Below, one piece after another: positions 13,078 to 22,118 of a DNA stretch of 64,000 nucleotides. This DNA comes from Tersicoccus mangrovi (GTDB lineage Bacteria; Actinomycetota; Actinomycetes; Actinomycetales; Micrococcaceae). The first letter of the stretch is position 1, and each line of letters opens with the position of its first letter. The position numbers were made by a program, and so were the translations under genes. The notes under the pieces are model-generated. The model saw only the letters and a program-made list of their open reading frames with translations. It made no database searches and was not told where the DNA came from. The DNA is taken from contig NZ_JBAJMW010000003.1 in NCBI RefSeq assembly GCF_036881825.1, positions 124,001 through 188,000 on the forward strand, given 5' to 3'.

Positions 13078-13953
13078 ATGAGCTCGACGCCAGCTCGGCA
13101 CCCCGCCCCCGCGCGCAGCACCGATCGCCCGGATCCCGGCCGGCCCCGCCGCCGACGCCGGTCCGACGTCACCCGGCAGGTGGTCGTGCTCGTGTGCCTG
13201 GTGCTGGCGCTGGCTGGCTCCGCCTGGGGGTCCGGCGCCTTCGGCGGCAGCGGCATCCAGAACGCCGCGAGCGGCGCCCTCGGCCCGGACGCCACCCTGC
13301 TCGCCCCCGCGCGGCCCGCCTTCGCCATCTGGAGCGTCATCTACCTCGGGCTGACGCTGTACGCCGTCTGGCAGGCACTGCCGCGACAGCGCACGAACCC
13401 CCGGCAGCGCGACACCGGCTACACGGCCGCCGTCTCGATGCTCCTGAACGCCGGGTGGATCCTCGTCGCCCAGGCCGGCTGGTTGCCGCTCACCGTCCCC
13501 GTGATCGTGGCGCTGCTCGTCGTGCTCGTCGTCCTGTACCGGCGGCTCATCACCGGCCCGAACCCTCGGCCGCTCGAGGCCGTCCTCGTCGACGGCACCT
13601 TCGGCCTGTACCTGGGGTGGGTGAGCGTCGCGACCACCGCGAACGTCACCGCGGCCCTCGCGGGACCGCTCGCGGCGGCGGGCCTCGACCTCGACGGCGG
13701 CGCCGTCTGGTGGGCGATCCTCGTCATCGCCGTGGTCGCCGTCGTCGGTGCGGGCCTCGCCCTGTCCGGGGACGGACGCGTCACGCCCGCCCTCGCCCTC
13801 GCGTGGGGGCTCGCGTGGATCGCCGTCTCCCGGCTCGACGGCACCCTGCGCTCGACGCCGACCGCGGTCACCGCGATCGCGGCGGCCGTGCTGATCCTCG
13901 GGTGGACGGCCCTGGTGCGCGGACTGACCACCCGCCGGCGCCGACCCGCCTGA
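13078..13953 (+). CDS. TspO/MBR-like (tryptophan-rich sensory protein related) membrane protein
   Basis: A 291-residue integral membrane protein. After an Arg-rich N-terminus (1-31) there are about eight to ten hydrophobic segments. The segment PARPAFAIWSVIYLGLTLYAVWQAL resembles the TspO pattern P-x-W-x-F-x-x-W-x-x-x-Y. TspO proteins bind porphyrins and other hydrophobic ligands, but typical members have only five helices and about 160 residues. This longer actinobacterial form may therefore have another role. It runs in the same direction as the DedA gene but has its own promoter. Confidence 0.6.
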   Translation: MSSTPARHPAPARSTDRPDPGRPRRRRRSDVTRQVVVLVCLVLALAGSAWGSGAFGGSGIQNAASGALGPDATLLAPARPAFAIWSVIYLGLTLYAVWQALPRQRTNPRQRDTGYTAAVSMLLNAGWILVAQAGWLPLTVPVIVALLVVLVVLYRRLITGPNPRPLEAVLVDGTFGLYLGWVSVATTANVTAALAGPLAAAGLDLDGGAVWWAILVIAVVAVVGAGLALSGDGRVTPALALAWGLAWIAVSRLDGTLRSTPTAVTAIAAAVLILGWTALVRGLTTRRRRPA

Positions 13954-14062
13954 CCCGGAAACCCAGCAGAACGGCTGTTTCAGGCAGCGAGCGCACAGCA
14001 GCGACGTGGAAAGCCGGGCGAGCCGGAACGAGCGGGGCCCCTGGAGCAACGCCCCGCGTCCG

Positions 14063-14629
14063 TCAGCCCGCCAGCAACCGGCTCTCGTAGCGGGCGTTGA
14101 GCCGCTCCCACAGCGGGTACCACTCGTCCCACCACGTGTCCCACCGCACCGGATGACCGTCGAGCGCGTCGTGCAGGTGCTCGAGGTGCAGGTGCCAGCC
14201 GGCCATGATCGTGGCCACCTCGAGCGGCGCGAGGACCACCTCGTCCGTGAACCGCAGCCGGGACCCGCCGTCGTTCGCGGCCGCGAGATCGAACTCGAGC
14301 CGGCCGTGCTCGCTGTTGGTGATGGCGAACATCTCGTCCTGGCGCGCGGTCAGCACGCGACCCTCCCACCAGGGCAGCGGATCGGGCCGGCCGTTGAGCC
14401 AGCGCAGGTCGAAGCTCGCGCCCTCCCGCGCCTCGCCGCGCGTCTCCGCCCACCACTGCACGGTGTGGGCGGAATCGGTGACCAGGCGCCACACCTCGTG
14501 CACGTCGTGCAGATAGTCCCGCTCGAACTCCAGGCGCACCACTCCGCCCTCGCGCTCGGTGACCGTACCGAGCGGGTGGCGGTTGATCAGGGGCTGCAGT
14601 CGGGAGACGTCGCCGTCGCCGGCACTCAC
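14063..14629 (-). CDS. SRPBCC (AHSA1/polyketide cyclase-like) domain protein
   Basis: The 188-residue protein has the START/Bet v1-like SRPBCC fold pattern: VRLEFERDYLHDVHEVWRLVTD at the N-terminus and tryptophans in VQWWAETRGEA. The C-terminal helix (WHLHLEHLHDALDG) is followed by WDEWYPLWERLNARYE. The family binds hydrophobic ligands and includes aromatase/cyclase and Aha1-like proteins. The GTG at 14629 overlaps the stop of the upstream SDR gene by 4 bp, so the two genes are coupled. The ligand is unknown. Confidence 0.8.
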   Translation of the reverse strand: MSAGDGDVSRLQPLINRHPLGTVTEREGGVVRLEFERDYLHDVHEVWRLVTDSAHTVQWWAETRGEAREGASFDLRWLNGRPDPLPWWEGRVLTARQDEMFAITNSEHGRLEFDLAAANDGGSRLRFTDEVVLAPLEVATIMAGWHLHLEHLHDALDGHPVRWDTWWDEWYPLWERLNARYESRLLAG

Positions 14630-15399
14630 CGCGGCGCCATCCGGATGGCGCCGTCGAGCCGGATGGTCTCGCCGTTGAGCATCGCGTTGCCCACGATGTG
14701 CTCGACGAGGGCCGCGTACTCGGCCGGCTTGCCCAGCCGCGACGGGTGCGGCACCTGCGCGCCGAGCGAGTCCTGGGCGGCCTGCGGCAGGCCGGCCACC
14801 ATCGGCGTCTCGAAGACGCCGGGGGCGATCGTCATGACGCGGATCAGGGAGCGTGCGAACTCGCGGGCCAGCGGCAGCGTCATCGCGGCGACGCCGCCCT
14901 TGGACGCGGAGTACGCGGGCTGGCCGATCTGCCCGTCGAATGCGGCCACCGAGGCCGTGTTGACGATGACGCCGCGCTCCGGGCCGAACTCGCCGTCGAC
15001 GGGCTCGATCGCGGTCATCGCCTCCGCGGCGAGCCGGATGACGTTGAACGTGCCGATGAGGTTGACCTGGATGACCCGGGTGAACCGCTCCAGCGGCAGC
15101 ACGCCCTCCTTGCCGAGCACCTTGCCGGGCGTGCCGATGCCGGCGCAGTTGACGACGATGCGCAGCGACCCGAGTTCCCCGGCGGCGGCGATCGCGGCGC
15201 TCACCTGCGCCTCGTCGGTCACGTCCGCGGCCACGAAGCGGGCCCGCTCGCCGAGCTCGGCGGCGGCGTCGACCCCGCGCGAGGTCGGCAGGTCGACGAG
15301 GACGACGGCGGCACCGGCGTCGTACAGGACCTTCGCGGTCGCGGCGCCCAGACCGGACGCACCCCCCGTGATCAGCGCGACGGAACCCTCGATCTGCAT
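14626..15399 (-). CDS. SDR-family 3-hydroxyacyl-CoA dehydrogenase (type II/HSD10-like)
   Basis: A 257-residue NAD(H)-dependent short-chain dehydrogenase. The nucleotide site is TGGASGLG, followed by VNCAG, NTASVAAFDG (catalytic Ser) and YSASKGG (Tyr and Lys). The blocks VLGKEGVLPLERFTRVIQVN and FDGQIGQPAYSAS closely follow animal HSD17B10 and bacterial 3-hydroxy-2-methylbutyryl-CoA dehydrogenases. A role in beta-oxidation or isoleucine breakdown is likely. The ATG at 15399 has GAAGGGGA upstream; the longer frame to 15459 is less likely. Confidence 0.85.
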   Translation of the reverse strand: MQIEGSVALITGGASGLGAATAKVLYDAGAAVVLVDLPTSRGVDAAAELGERARFVAADVTDEAQVSAAIAAAGELGSLRIVVNCAGIGTPGKVLGKEGVLPLERFTRVIQVNLIGTFNVIRLAAEAMTAIEPVDGEFGPERGVIVNTASVAAFDGQIGQPAYSASKGGVAAMTLPLAREFARSLIRVMTIAPGVFETPMVAGLPQAAQDSLGAQVPHPSRLGKPAEYAALVEHIVGNAMLNGETIRLDGAIRMAPR

Positions 15400-15535
15400 G
15401 CCATCCCCTTCGATGTCGGTGACCCGGCCACCCAGCGGCGCCGGTCGCGGCACGGCCACCGGGGCCGCCCATCGCTGTCAGCCTAACGCCGGGCGGGCGT
15501 GGCCCCGTGCGGACGCCGTCGCCGGCCGCCGTCCG

Positions 15536-15547
15536 TAGGCTGGCCCC
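15536..15547 (+). promoter_or_regulatory. Leaderless-type promoter of the GH76 gene
   Basis: TAGGCT (15536-15541) is followed by 6 nt and the ATG at 15548, with no Shine-Dalgarno. Confidence 0.55.
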
Positions 15548-16708
15548 ATGAGTGAGCCCGCGAGCAGTCCTGCCCCGGTGCGCGCCGCCGTCGCCGCCGG
15601 CTCCGTCACCACCCTCTTCGGCCACCGGTTGCTGCACCTGCCCGGCACGCACCTGGCCGCGGTGCGCTGGCCGCGCGGCCGGGCGTCGGACCTGCACGGA
15701 CCCTGGCACTACTGGTGGCAGGCGCACTACCTCGACTGCCTCGTCGATGCCGGCTGGCGCGAGCACCGGGCGGGGCTGCCCCCGGAGTCCCTGCACCGGG
15801 GCCAGGAGCTGCTGCTCGGCATCCGGCTGCGCAACCTGTTCCGCTACCCCAACCACTTCTACGACGACATGGCGTGGCTCGCCCTCGCCGCGGAGCGCCT
15901 GGAAGGCCTGACCCGGGCGGTCACGGGCGACGACGGGCACCGCTGCCGCGCCGTCGTCTCCGCCCTGGGGCCGCGCCTGGTCGGCGCGAGCACCGACGAC
16001 GCCGGCGGCGGGGTCTACTGGAACACGCGGCGCAACTTCAAGAACACGCCGGCGACGGCGCCGGCGGCGCTGTTCTTCGCCCGGGCCGGCCGGCTCGAGC
16101 GAACCCGCGCGCTCACCGACTGGCTGCGGGAGAAGCTCCTCGACGCCGACTCCGGCCTCTACCTGGACGGGCTGCGGCTGCGCCGCGGCGGCATCGAGAC
16201 GGTCCGCGACCGCTACACGTACAACCAGGGCCCCGTGCTCGGCGCGCTGCTCGCCCTCGGTGAGCCGCACGACCTGGCCGCCGCGGCGCGGCTGGTCCAC
16301 GCCGTCGACGCCGAGCTGACCCACCCCTCGGGCACCGGGGACAGCCGGGTGCTCATCACCCACGGGGACGGTGACGGCGGCCTGTTCACCGGGATCCTCA
16401 CGCGGTACCTCGCCGTCGCCGCGACGGACGTTCGGCTGGATCCGGCGGCACGGTCGACGGCTGCCCGGCTGGTCGCCGAGACGGCCGAGGCGTTCTGGTC
16501 GGGTCGGCGGCGGGTCGGAGCGGACGAGTCGCCGTCGGTCGCGGCGGGCGGGCCGGACGCCGGCGCACTGGTGTTCTCTCCCGATCCGCGGGTGGACGCC
16601 GCGACGAGCTACCCGCCGGGGGCGCCCGTCGAGCTGTCGACCCAGCTGCAGGCGTGGATGGCCCTGGAGGCGGCGGCCGTGTGCGCCGACGGGACGCCGG
16701 GCGCCTGA
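15548..16708 (+). CDS. Glycoside hydrolase family 76 protein (alpha-1,6-mannanase-like)
   Basis: The 386-residue protein follows the GH76 (alpha/alpha)6-barrel pattern: HYWWQAHYLDCLVDAG, the paired catalytic aspartates D106-D107 in FYDDMAWLALAAERL, GGVYWNTRRNFKNTPATAPA, and YTYNQGPVLGALLALG. GH76 enzymes cleave alpha-1,6-mannan or similar glycans. No signal peptide is visible, so a cytoplasmic role is implied, perhaps on intracellular mannan or mannosyl glycoconjugates. It is convergent with the PAP2 gene. Confidence 0.82.
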   Translation: MSEPASSPAPVRAAVAAGSVTTLFGHRLLHLPGTHLAAVRWPRGRASDLHGPWHYWWQAHYLDCLVDAGWREHRAGLPPESLHRGQELLLGIRLRNLFRYPNHFYDDMAWLALAAERLEGLTRAVTGDDGHRCRAVVSALGPRLVGASTDDAGGGVYWNTRRNFKNTPATAPAALFFARAGRLERTRALTDWLREKLLDADSGLYLDGLRLRRGGIETVRDRYTYNQGPVLGALLALGEPHDLAAAARLVHAVDAELTHPSGTGDSRVLITHGDGDGGLFTGILTRYLAVAATDVRLDPAARSTAARLVAETAEAFWSGRRRVGADESPSVAAGGPDAGALVFSPDPRVDAATSYPPGAPVELSTQLQAWMALEAAAVCADGTPGA

Positions 16709-16718
16709 CGGGCGACGT

Positions 16719-16777
16719 CAGGCGTCAGCGGGAGGCGTCGGGAGGCGTCAGGCGCCCGGAGGCGTCAGGCGCCGGGA
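16719..16777. repeat. Short degenerate tandem repeat between converging genes
   Basis: Units related to GGAGGCGTCAGGCGCC recur about four times with variation between the GH76 stop and the end of the PAP2 gene. The last units form the final codons of the PAP2 gene. Confidence 0.5.
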
Positions 16778-17571
16778 CCGGCGGGTGCCGACGGCCGACC
16801 GGCACTGCGGTTCGGCCCGGTGCCCACCCCGGGCTCCACCGAGTGCCGCGCCGTCGGGCGCCACGTGTCGACGGCGATCACGACGCCGAGGATCGCGACG
16901 GCCAGCAGCGCGGAGGCCGTGACGTCGGTGAGCCAGTGGTAGCCGAGGTAGAGCCGGCTGAACGCGACGACGAAGACCGCCACGAGCGCCCCGGCCGCCG
17001 CGACCCACCGAGCGGCACCGCGTCGTGCCGTCGTCCCCGGCCGGAAGAACAGCAGGTACACGAGCACGAAGGTGAAGGTCGCCGTCCCGAGGGTGTGCCC
17101 GGACGGGAACGAGTAGGAGGCGTCCGCGCCCATCAACATGTCCGCCACCGGCGGCCGTCCCCGCCCGGCGATGGACTTGATGCCGACGATGCAGGCGACG
17201 GCCACCGCCATGGCCCCGGCGAGGAGCACCGGCCGCCACCAGTGCCGGCTGCGGGCGAGCCATACCACCACGGTGACGAGGCTGATGATGATCATGCCGG
17301 TCGGGGCGGTGATCGTGGTGATCACCTCGAGCGTCACCGTCAACGGCGGGATGCGGTGCTGCAGCAGCCAAGCCAGCAGCGGGATGTCCCAGCGGGAGAG
17401 GTCCTCCTTGTGGGTCCACCAGTCCCAGATGCGCGTGAACATCAGCAGGCCCACGACCAGCAGGACCGCGGCGACGATCAGCCGGGTCCGCCGTGAACCC
17501 GGGACGGGCGGCTCGGCGAAGCGCTCGGCGAACGAGAACGGATGCCGGCGGATCGGTGCGGTGGAGGCCAT
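16765..17571 (-). CDS. PAP2-superfamily membrane phosphatase
   Basis: The 268-residue polytopic membrane protein has the complete PAP2 acid phosphatase signature: KSIAGRGRPP (motif 1), YSFPSGHTLG (motif 2) and SRLYLGYHWLTD (motif 3). The active site faces the outer leaflet. Likely substrates are undecaprenyl-pyrophosphate or phosphatidate-type lipids. About six membrane helices are visible, with a ~45-residue polar C-terminal tail. On the minus strand TAGTCT (17578-17583) lies 6 nt before the ATG, indicating a leaderless transcript. Confidence 0.88.
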   Translation of the reverse strand: MASTAPIRRHPFSFAERFAEPPVPGSRRTRLIVAAVLLVVGLLMFTRIWDWWTHKEDLSRWDIPLLAWLLQHRIPPLTVTLEVITTITAPTGMIIISLVTVVVWLARSRHWWRPVLLAGAMAVAVACIVGIKSIAGRGRPPVADMLMGADASYSFPSGHTLGTATFTFVLVYLLFFRPGTTARRGAARWVAAAGALVAVFVVAFSRLYLGYHWLTDVTASALLAVAILGVVIAVDTWRPTARHSVEPGVGTGPNRSAGRPSAPAGPGA

Positions 17572-17668
17572 GAGGGCAGACTAGGCCACGCACCTCGGGG
17601 CACGCCCGGCGCGGAGGAGGCTGCGTGGCGGTGGGGCGCCCGGCCCTCGATCGGATAGAACAGAGGAC

Positions 17669-18211
17669 ATGAGCAACGTGCGCACGCCCGACCCGTACCC
17701 CGGATGGCTCTCCCCGGAGGATCTGCACGAGGCACGCCAGCGGCTGCCGATGGTCTACGTCGAGGCGCTGCCGGTGCGGGTCGACACCCTGGGCTACGTC
17801 ACCGAGATCGGGCTGCTGCTGACCGCGAGCGACGAGGGTGAGATGGTGCGCACCTTCGTCTCCGGCCGCGTGCTGTACCGCGAGTCGATCCGCGCCGCGC
17901 TGCTGCGGCACCTGGAGAAGGACCTCGGACCCTTCGCCCTGCCGCAGATCCCGCCGTCGCCGGTGCCGTTCACGATCGCCGAGTACTTCCCGTCGCCGTC
18001 GCCGTCGCCCTACACGGACGACCGGCAGCACGCCGTCGCCCTCGCCTACGTGGTCCCGGTGACCGGCGAGTGCACGCCGCGGCAGGACGCCCTGCAGTTG
18101 TCGTGGCTGACGCCGGACGAGTGCCTCAGCGACGGCGTGCAGGCGGAGTTCGTGGGCGGCCGCGGCAACCTCGTGCGGCAGGCGCTGGCCCACGTCGGCT
18201 GGGGCCGCTGA
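17669..18211 (+). CDS. DUF4916 / NUDIX-like hypothetical protein
   Basis: The 180-residue protein starts with the conserved PYPGWLSPEDLHEARQRLPMVYVEALPVR, typical of the actinobacterial DUF4916 family (NUDIX clan). The Nudix-box region GRVLYRESIRAALLRHLEKDLG lacks the canonical REUxEE glutamates, so NUDIX hydrolase activity is doubtful. AGAGGA precedes the ATG. Confidence 0.7.
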   Translation: MSNVRTPDPYPGWLSPEDLHEARQRLPMVYVEALPVRVDTLGYVTEIGLLLTASDEGEMVRTFVSGRVLYRESIRAALLRHLEKDLGPFALPQIPPSPVPFTIAEYFPSPSPSPYTDDRQHAVALAYVVPVTGECTPRQDALQLSWLTPDECLSDGVQAEFVGGRGNLVRQALAHVGWGR

Positions 18212-18213
18212 CC

Positions 18214-19248
18214 TCAGTTCGTGGCTGACCGCTGCTGCCGGATCCGTTCGACGACGGGGCTGAGCAGCACGACGACCACGACCGCCACGGCGGCGCCGAT
18301 GACCGTCTCGACGGCCCGGCTGAAGACCAGCTGCTCGACCGGCATCGGGTTGCCCAGCTGCACCATGCACAGGGCCAGCGGGGTGATGAAGATCAGCGCC
18401 GTCGCGTAGTGCCGGATGACGAACAGTTCACCCAGGAACTGCAGGACGACGACGACGATCGCGAGCGGCCACGGCCCCGGGTGGACGCCGAGGATCACCG
18501 CCGTCAGTGCGACACCGGCCAGGGTGCCTACGACGCGGTGGATGGCTCGGCTCACCCGTGCGGGCGCGTCCGGCGCGGCGATCGCGGCGATGCCCGCGAC
18601 CATCGCCCAGTTGCTGTGGCCGGCGCCGGAGAGCTGACCGAGGAAGCCGGCGACGAGGGCGACGACGAGGAACTGGCTGCCGTGCCACGCGAGCTGGGCC
18701 GGGCTGAACGAGCCGCCGGGCATCGCGACGCCGTCCCCCATGCCGGGCAGGACGCGGGAGAGCACGCCGAGGACCACGCAGAAGATGACGGTGGTGGCCG
18801 CGACGACCATGCCGGAGAGGAACGACGGTGGGGTCGGCAGGGCGGCGATCGAGGTGAAGGCGAAGACGAAGAACACGGAGCCACTGGGCTTGAACCCGAC
18901 GTTCGCGGCGATCACCGCGCCGACGGCGGCGACGACGGAACCGACCAGCACGATGGTCGGCCCGCTGACCTGCGCATGCGCGCAGCCCAGGCCGATCGCG
19001 AGGCAGACGAGGATGACCAGGCCGGCGAGGGACTGGTGGAACATGCGGCGGCGCAGCGTCTCCCGCTTCGCGTAGATCCCGGTGAACGAGCCGAAGGCGG
19101 CGAACACGGCCAGGTCGGTGCGTCCGAGGAGCATCACGATGAGCAGAGGCACGGCGACGCCGACGGCGATCCGGGCAGCGGAGAGATGGTCCGCCTGCGC
19201 GGGACCGAACCGGAAGAACTCGCGCACACCTGCCACGCCGTCCAGCAC
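18214..19248 (-). CDS. FUSC-family membrane protein
   Basis: A 344-residue integral membrane protein of the FUSC (fusaric acid resistance/aromatic acid exporter-like) superfamily. Features are FGSFTGIYAKRETLRRR in the first helices, a central hydrophilic stretch (PGGSFSPAQLAWHGSQ) and a second block of helices with SRAIHRVVGTLAGVALT. The GTG at 19248 is chosen for GGA 6 nt upstream; GTG 19236 is possible. The frame is open back to ATG 19464 and would then read through a palindrome and a hexanucleotide repeat as a (SP)n N-terminus, which I consider unlikely. Substrate unknown. Confidence 0.78.
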   Translation of the reverse strand: MLDGVAGVREFFRFGPAQADHLSAARIAVGVAVPLLIVMLLGRTDLAVFAAFGSFTGIYAKRETLRRRMFHQSLAGLVILVCLAIGLGCAHAQVSGPTIVLVGSVVAAVGAVIAANVGFKPSGSVFFVFAFTSIAALPTPPSFLSGMVVAATTVIFCVVLGVLSRVLPGMGDGVAMPGGSFSPAQLAWHGSQFLVVALVAGFLGQLSGAGHSNWAMVAGIAAIAAPDAPARVSRAIHRVVGTLAGVALTAVILGVHPGPWPLAIVVVVLQFLGELFVIRHYATALIFITPLALCMVQLGNPMPVEQLVFSRAVETVIGAAVAVVVVVLLSPVVERIRQQRSATN

Positions 19249-19321
19249 ATCACATCCGGGCCGCCCGGACCGGGTTCCGGCCGTTCCCGTCTCCGATCTC
19301 ACACCGCCGACGTCGTTCTCC

Positions 19322-19381
19322 GCGTTGACTATTCGATTCCTGTGCCACAAGGCCTTCAGAGAGCGAGAAAGTGAATAGTCA
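19322..19381. repeat. Palindrome PAL1 (family 1), downstream side of nuclease gene 1
   Basis: The left end GCGTTGACTATTCGATTCC starts at 19322 and the right end GAATAGTCA ends at 19381. They form a 9-bp perfect terminal stem (19326-19334 with 19373-19381) around a weakly structured centre. Its left end matches PAL2 and PAL5 almost base for base. It lies between the FUSC start and the 3' side of the nuclease-like gene. Confidence 0.75.
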
Positions 19382-19400
19382 TGGCAGCGAGCGCGCCGCA

Positions 19401-19462
<62 letters not shown>

Positions 19463-19526
19463 ATGAGCGTCCGGCGATCTGGACCCGACCATCCGTTCTG
19501 GACGTGACCATCGGGGAAGAGGCTGC

Positions 19527-20498
19527 TCAGCGCGGCGACCAGCCGCGTGCGCTCAGAGCGGCCGCGATCTTGGCCACGGCTCGAGGAACCACCCCGAGAG
19601 CAGGAAAGACGACGAGGCTGGTCAGATCCGCCGCCGCGACGCGGACCTCAAGCCACCCGGCTGCCGCGGTGAGGTCAGCCCGTTCGATGTCGAGCGCGTG
19701 CTGACGCGGATTGCCGTGGTGGATGCCGTCGTACTGGACCGAGATGCGCTGTTGGCGGTATCCCAGATCGGGCTCCACGACCTGACGCCGGCCACCGACA
19801 TGAATCCACATGTTCAGCTCCGGTTCGGGCAGTCCTGCGCGAACGAGCATCAGACGGAGGCGTGTCTCGGGTTCCGAGTCGGCGCCGACGCGCACGAGGT
19901 CGAGCGCAGCGCGCGCCGTGCGGATGCCGCGGACATGGCGCACCTCATCGACCCTCCGCTGCAGGACCGCGAGCCGGACGAGTGGCTCGGCCGGTTCGAA
20001 TCCCCGGGGATCGGGATGCCAACACACCATCGCGTCCCCGAGTGCGGTGAGCTCGTCGGGAGTGAGACAGCCTGCGAGGTCGAGGAACACCCGTGCAGGG
20101 GTGGTCACCCGCACGCCGTGGCGTTCCGTCACATCCGTCGCCGGAAGGGCCGCAAGGTGGCCGACGACACCCCGCCGCCGTGCAGCGGTCGTCCGGGTCA
20201 TCACCGCGGCATGCGTGACGTGCACGGCGTCGCGCTCCTGCAACCGACGCGGAAGGGGCAGGTCCCAGACGATCGCCGCTGTCGCATGACTGATCACCGA
20301 CCCAGGCATGGCCGCCGTCGCTGCCAATGCCCGGTGAAGCGCGCACATGGTCAGCTCCGGCGCGAGACGCGCTCCCGTGATTCCCGATGCCAGGCCCGGA
20401 TCCTGGAGCCGGCTTGCGGTCACGCCGAGGACGAGCGCCTCGCGCACGGAGAACGCCCGGCCGGCCAACGACGACGGCAAAGGCCTGCGGCTCCTCAC
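19527..20498 (-). CDS. DUF559/Vsr-like endonuclease-fold protein, copy 1 (palindrome-flanked)
   Basis: The 323-residue actinobacterial protein has an N-terminal AbiEi-antitoxin-like winged-helix region (AGRAFSVREALVLGVTASRL; GSVISHATAAIVWDLPLP). Its C-terminal domain resembles Vsr/DUF559 PD-(D/E)XK nucleases: VGADSEPETRLRL, then EPD244LGYRQQRISVQYD257GIHHG, and AGWLEVRVAAADL. Possible catalytic residues are E211, D244 and D257, with H260-H261 as in Vsr. It starts at GTG 20498. No toxin partner is adjacent. Local GC is visibly lower than in neighbouring tgt. Palindromes of the same subtype lie on both sides. It is homologous to the gene at 52540-53454. Activity is unproven. Confidence 0.72.
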   Translation of the reverse strand: MRSRRPLPSSLAGRAFSVREALVLGVTASRLQDPGLASGITGARLAPELTMCALHRALAATAAMPGSVISHATAAIVWDLPLPRRLQERDAVHVTHAAVMTRTTAARRRGVVGHLAALPATDVTERHGVRVTTPARVFLDLAGCLTPDELTALGDAMVCWHPDPRGFEPAEPLVRLAVLQRRVDEVRHVRGIRTARAALDLVRVGADSEPETRLRLMLVRAGLPEPELNMWIHVGGRRQVVEPDLGYRQQRISVQYDGIHHGNPRQHALDIERADLTAAAGWLEVRVAAADLTSLVVFPALGVVPRAVAKIAAALSARGWSPR

Positions 20499-20631
20499 CG
20501 CACCAATCCCATGCGCCCATCGTTGCCCGACGGCGGCCTCGCCGGGACGTCGTCCGTCGCCGCTGTGGACAACTCCGTCCAGCAGCGGCGTCCACCAGCA
20601 CGCTTCGCCGCTCGTCGTGCCGCCCTTCCGA

Positions 20632-20695
20632 GCGTTGACTATTCACGTTCTGGGCTCAAACGCCGCTGTGATCGCAGAGATCGAATAGTCAACGC
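20632..20695. repeat. Palindrome PAL2 (family 1), upstream side of nuclease gene 1
   Basis: GCGTTGACTATTC (20632-20644) pairs perfectly with GAATAGTCAACGC (20683-20695), 13 bp. The left arm continues as ACGTTCTGGGCTC, nearly the same as PAL5. It sits between the divergent nuclease gene (start 20498) and tgt (start 20798), so it cannot simply be a terminator. The rest of 20499-20797 shows no gene. CAGAAT at 20786-20791 may be the -10 of tgt. Confidence 0.85.
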
Positions 20696-20797
20696 ATCCG
20701 AGCCGAACAGCACATCCGCCATGATCAACGCCTCCGCGCCCACCCTCCCCCGCGCCAGCCACCACCCCCGCCGTCGGCCCGCTGGCAGAATGGACCG

Positions 20798-22081
20798 GTG
20801 CCCCACGACGACTTCTCCTTCCGCGTCACCGCCCGCCTGAACGAGACGACGTCGTCGACGGCGGCGGGGCGCACGGGCGTCATCGACACCCCGCACGGCC
20901 AGATCCGCACCCCGGCGTTCATCCCCGTCGGCACGCAGGCGGCGGTCAAGGCGGTACTGCCGGAGTCGATCGCCGACCTCGGCGGCCAGGCCGTCCTCGC
21001 CAACGCCTACCACCTCTACCTGCAGCCCGGCGCGGACATCGTCGACGAGGCGGGCGGGCTCGGCCGCTTCATGAACTGGCCGGGCCCCACGTTCACCGAC
21101 TCCGGCGGCTTCCAGGTGATGAGCCTGGGCAGCGGCTTCAAGAAGGTCATCACCATGGACCTGCCGGCCGGCGAGCAGGGCGCCGACGACGCCGTCGCCC
21201 CCGGCAAGGAGCGCCTCGCGAACGTCGACGAGGACGGCGTCTGGTTCCGCTCCCACCTGAACGGCGACCGCCACCGGTTCACGCCCGAGGTGTCCATGGG
21301 CATCCAGCACCAGCTCGGCGCGGACATCATGTTCGCCTTCGACGAGCTGACCACGCTGATGAATTCCCGCGGCTACCAGGAGGAGTCCCTCGAGCGGACC
21401 CGCCGCTGGGCGCAGCGCTGCCTCGACGAGCACGCCCGGCTGACAGCGGAGCGGGAAGGCAAGCCCTACCAGGCGCTGTTCGGCGTCATCCAGGGCGCCC
21501 AGTACCAGGACCTGCGCCGGAAGGCCTGCGCGGATCTGGCGGAGATGCGCGCGGCGACGGCCGACGACGCCGGCCACGGCTTCGACGGCTACGGCATCGG
21601 CGGCGCGCTGGAGAAGGAGAACCTCGGCACGATCGTCGGCTGGTGCGCCGAGGTGCTCCCCGAGGACCGGCCCCGGCACCTGCTCGGCATCTCCGAGCCG
21701 GACGACGTGTTCACCGCGATCGAGAACGGCGCCGACACCTTCGACTGCGTCTCCCCGACCCGCGTGGCCCGCACCTCGGCGGTCTACACCCGGGACGGCC
21801 GGATCAACCTCGCCGGCGCGCGGTACAAGCGCCAGTTCACGCCCATCGACGAGACCTGCGACTGCTACACCTGCGCGCACTACACGGTCGCCTACCTGCG
21901 ACACCTGTTCAAGGCCAAGGAGATGAACGCCGCCACCCTCGCCTCGATCCACAACGAGCGGTTCGTCGTGCGGATGGTCGACGACGCGCGGCGGGCGCTG
22001 GACGACGGGACGTTCTTCGACCTCAAGACCGAGGTGCTGGGCCGCTACTACGGCACGCGCGCGACGACGCCCGCCGGCTGA
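20798..22081 (+). CDS. tgt: tRNA-guanine(34) transglycosylase
   Basis: Bacterial Tgt exchanges wobble guanine of GUN-anticodon tRNAs for preQ1, a step to queuosine. The 427-residue protein has the substrate pocket block FTDSGGFQVMSL (nucleophile/base Asp region), GYGIGG, DCVSPTRVAR with the second catalytic Asp, and the zinc site C-D-C-Y-T-C ... YLRHLF. Start is GTG, 6 nt after CAGAAT. There is an insertion around 120-140 (LPAGEQGADDAVAPGKER) common in actinobacterial Tgt. No queuosine biosynthesis genes follow, but YhhQ, a precursor importer, lies nearby. Confidence 0.95.
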   Translation: MPHDDFSFRVTARLNETTSSTAAGRTGVIDTPHGQIRTPAFIPVGTQAAVKAVLPESIADLGGQAVLANAYHLYLQPGADIVDEAGGLGRFMNWPGPTFTDSGGFQVMSLGSGFKKVITMDLPAGEQGADDAVAPGKERLANVDEDGVWFRSHLNGDRHRFTPEVSMGIQHQLGADIMFAFDELTTLMNSRGYQEESLERTRRWAQRCLDEHARLTAEREGKPYQALFGVIQGAQYQDLRRKACADLAEMRAATADDAGHGFDGYGIGGALEKENLGTIVGWCAEVLPEDRPRHLLGISEPDDVFTAIENGADTFDCVSPTRVARTSAVYTRDGRINLAGARYKRQFTPIDETCDCYTCAHYTVAYLRHLFKAKEMNAATLASIHNERFVVRMVDDARRALDDGTFFDLKTEVLGRYYGTRATTPAG

Positions 22082-22118
22082 GGCAGGATGCCGCGACGGC
22101 GGCGGGCGAGCGGGGCGG

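Noticed and set aside
19527..20498. Nuclease gene 1 as half of an AbiEi/AbiEii toxin-antitoxin system
   Set aside because: The N-terminus resembles AbiEi, but no AbiEii-type nucleotidyltransferase or other toxin gene is adjacent on either strand, and the C-terminus looks like a nuclease.
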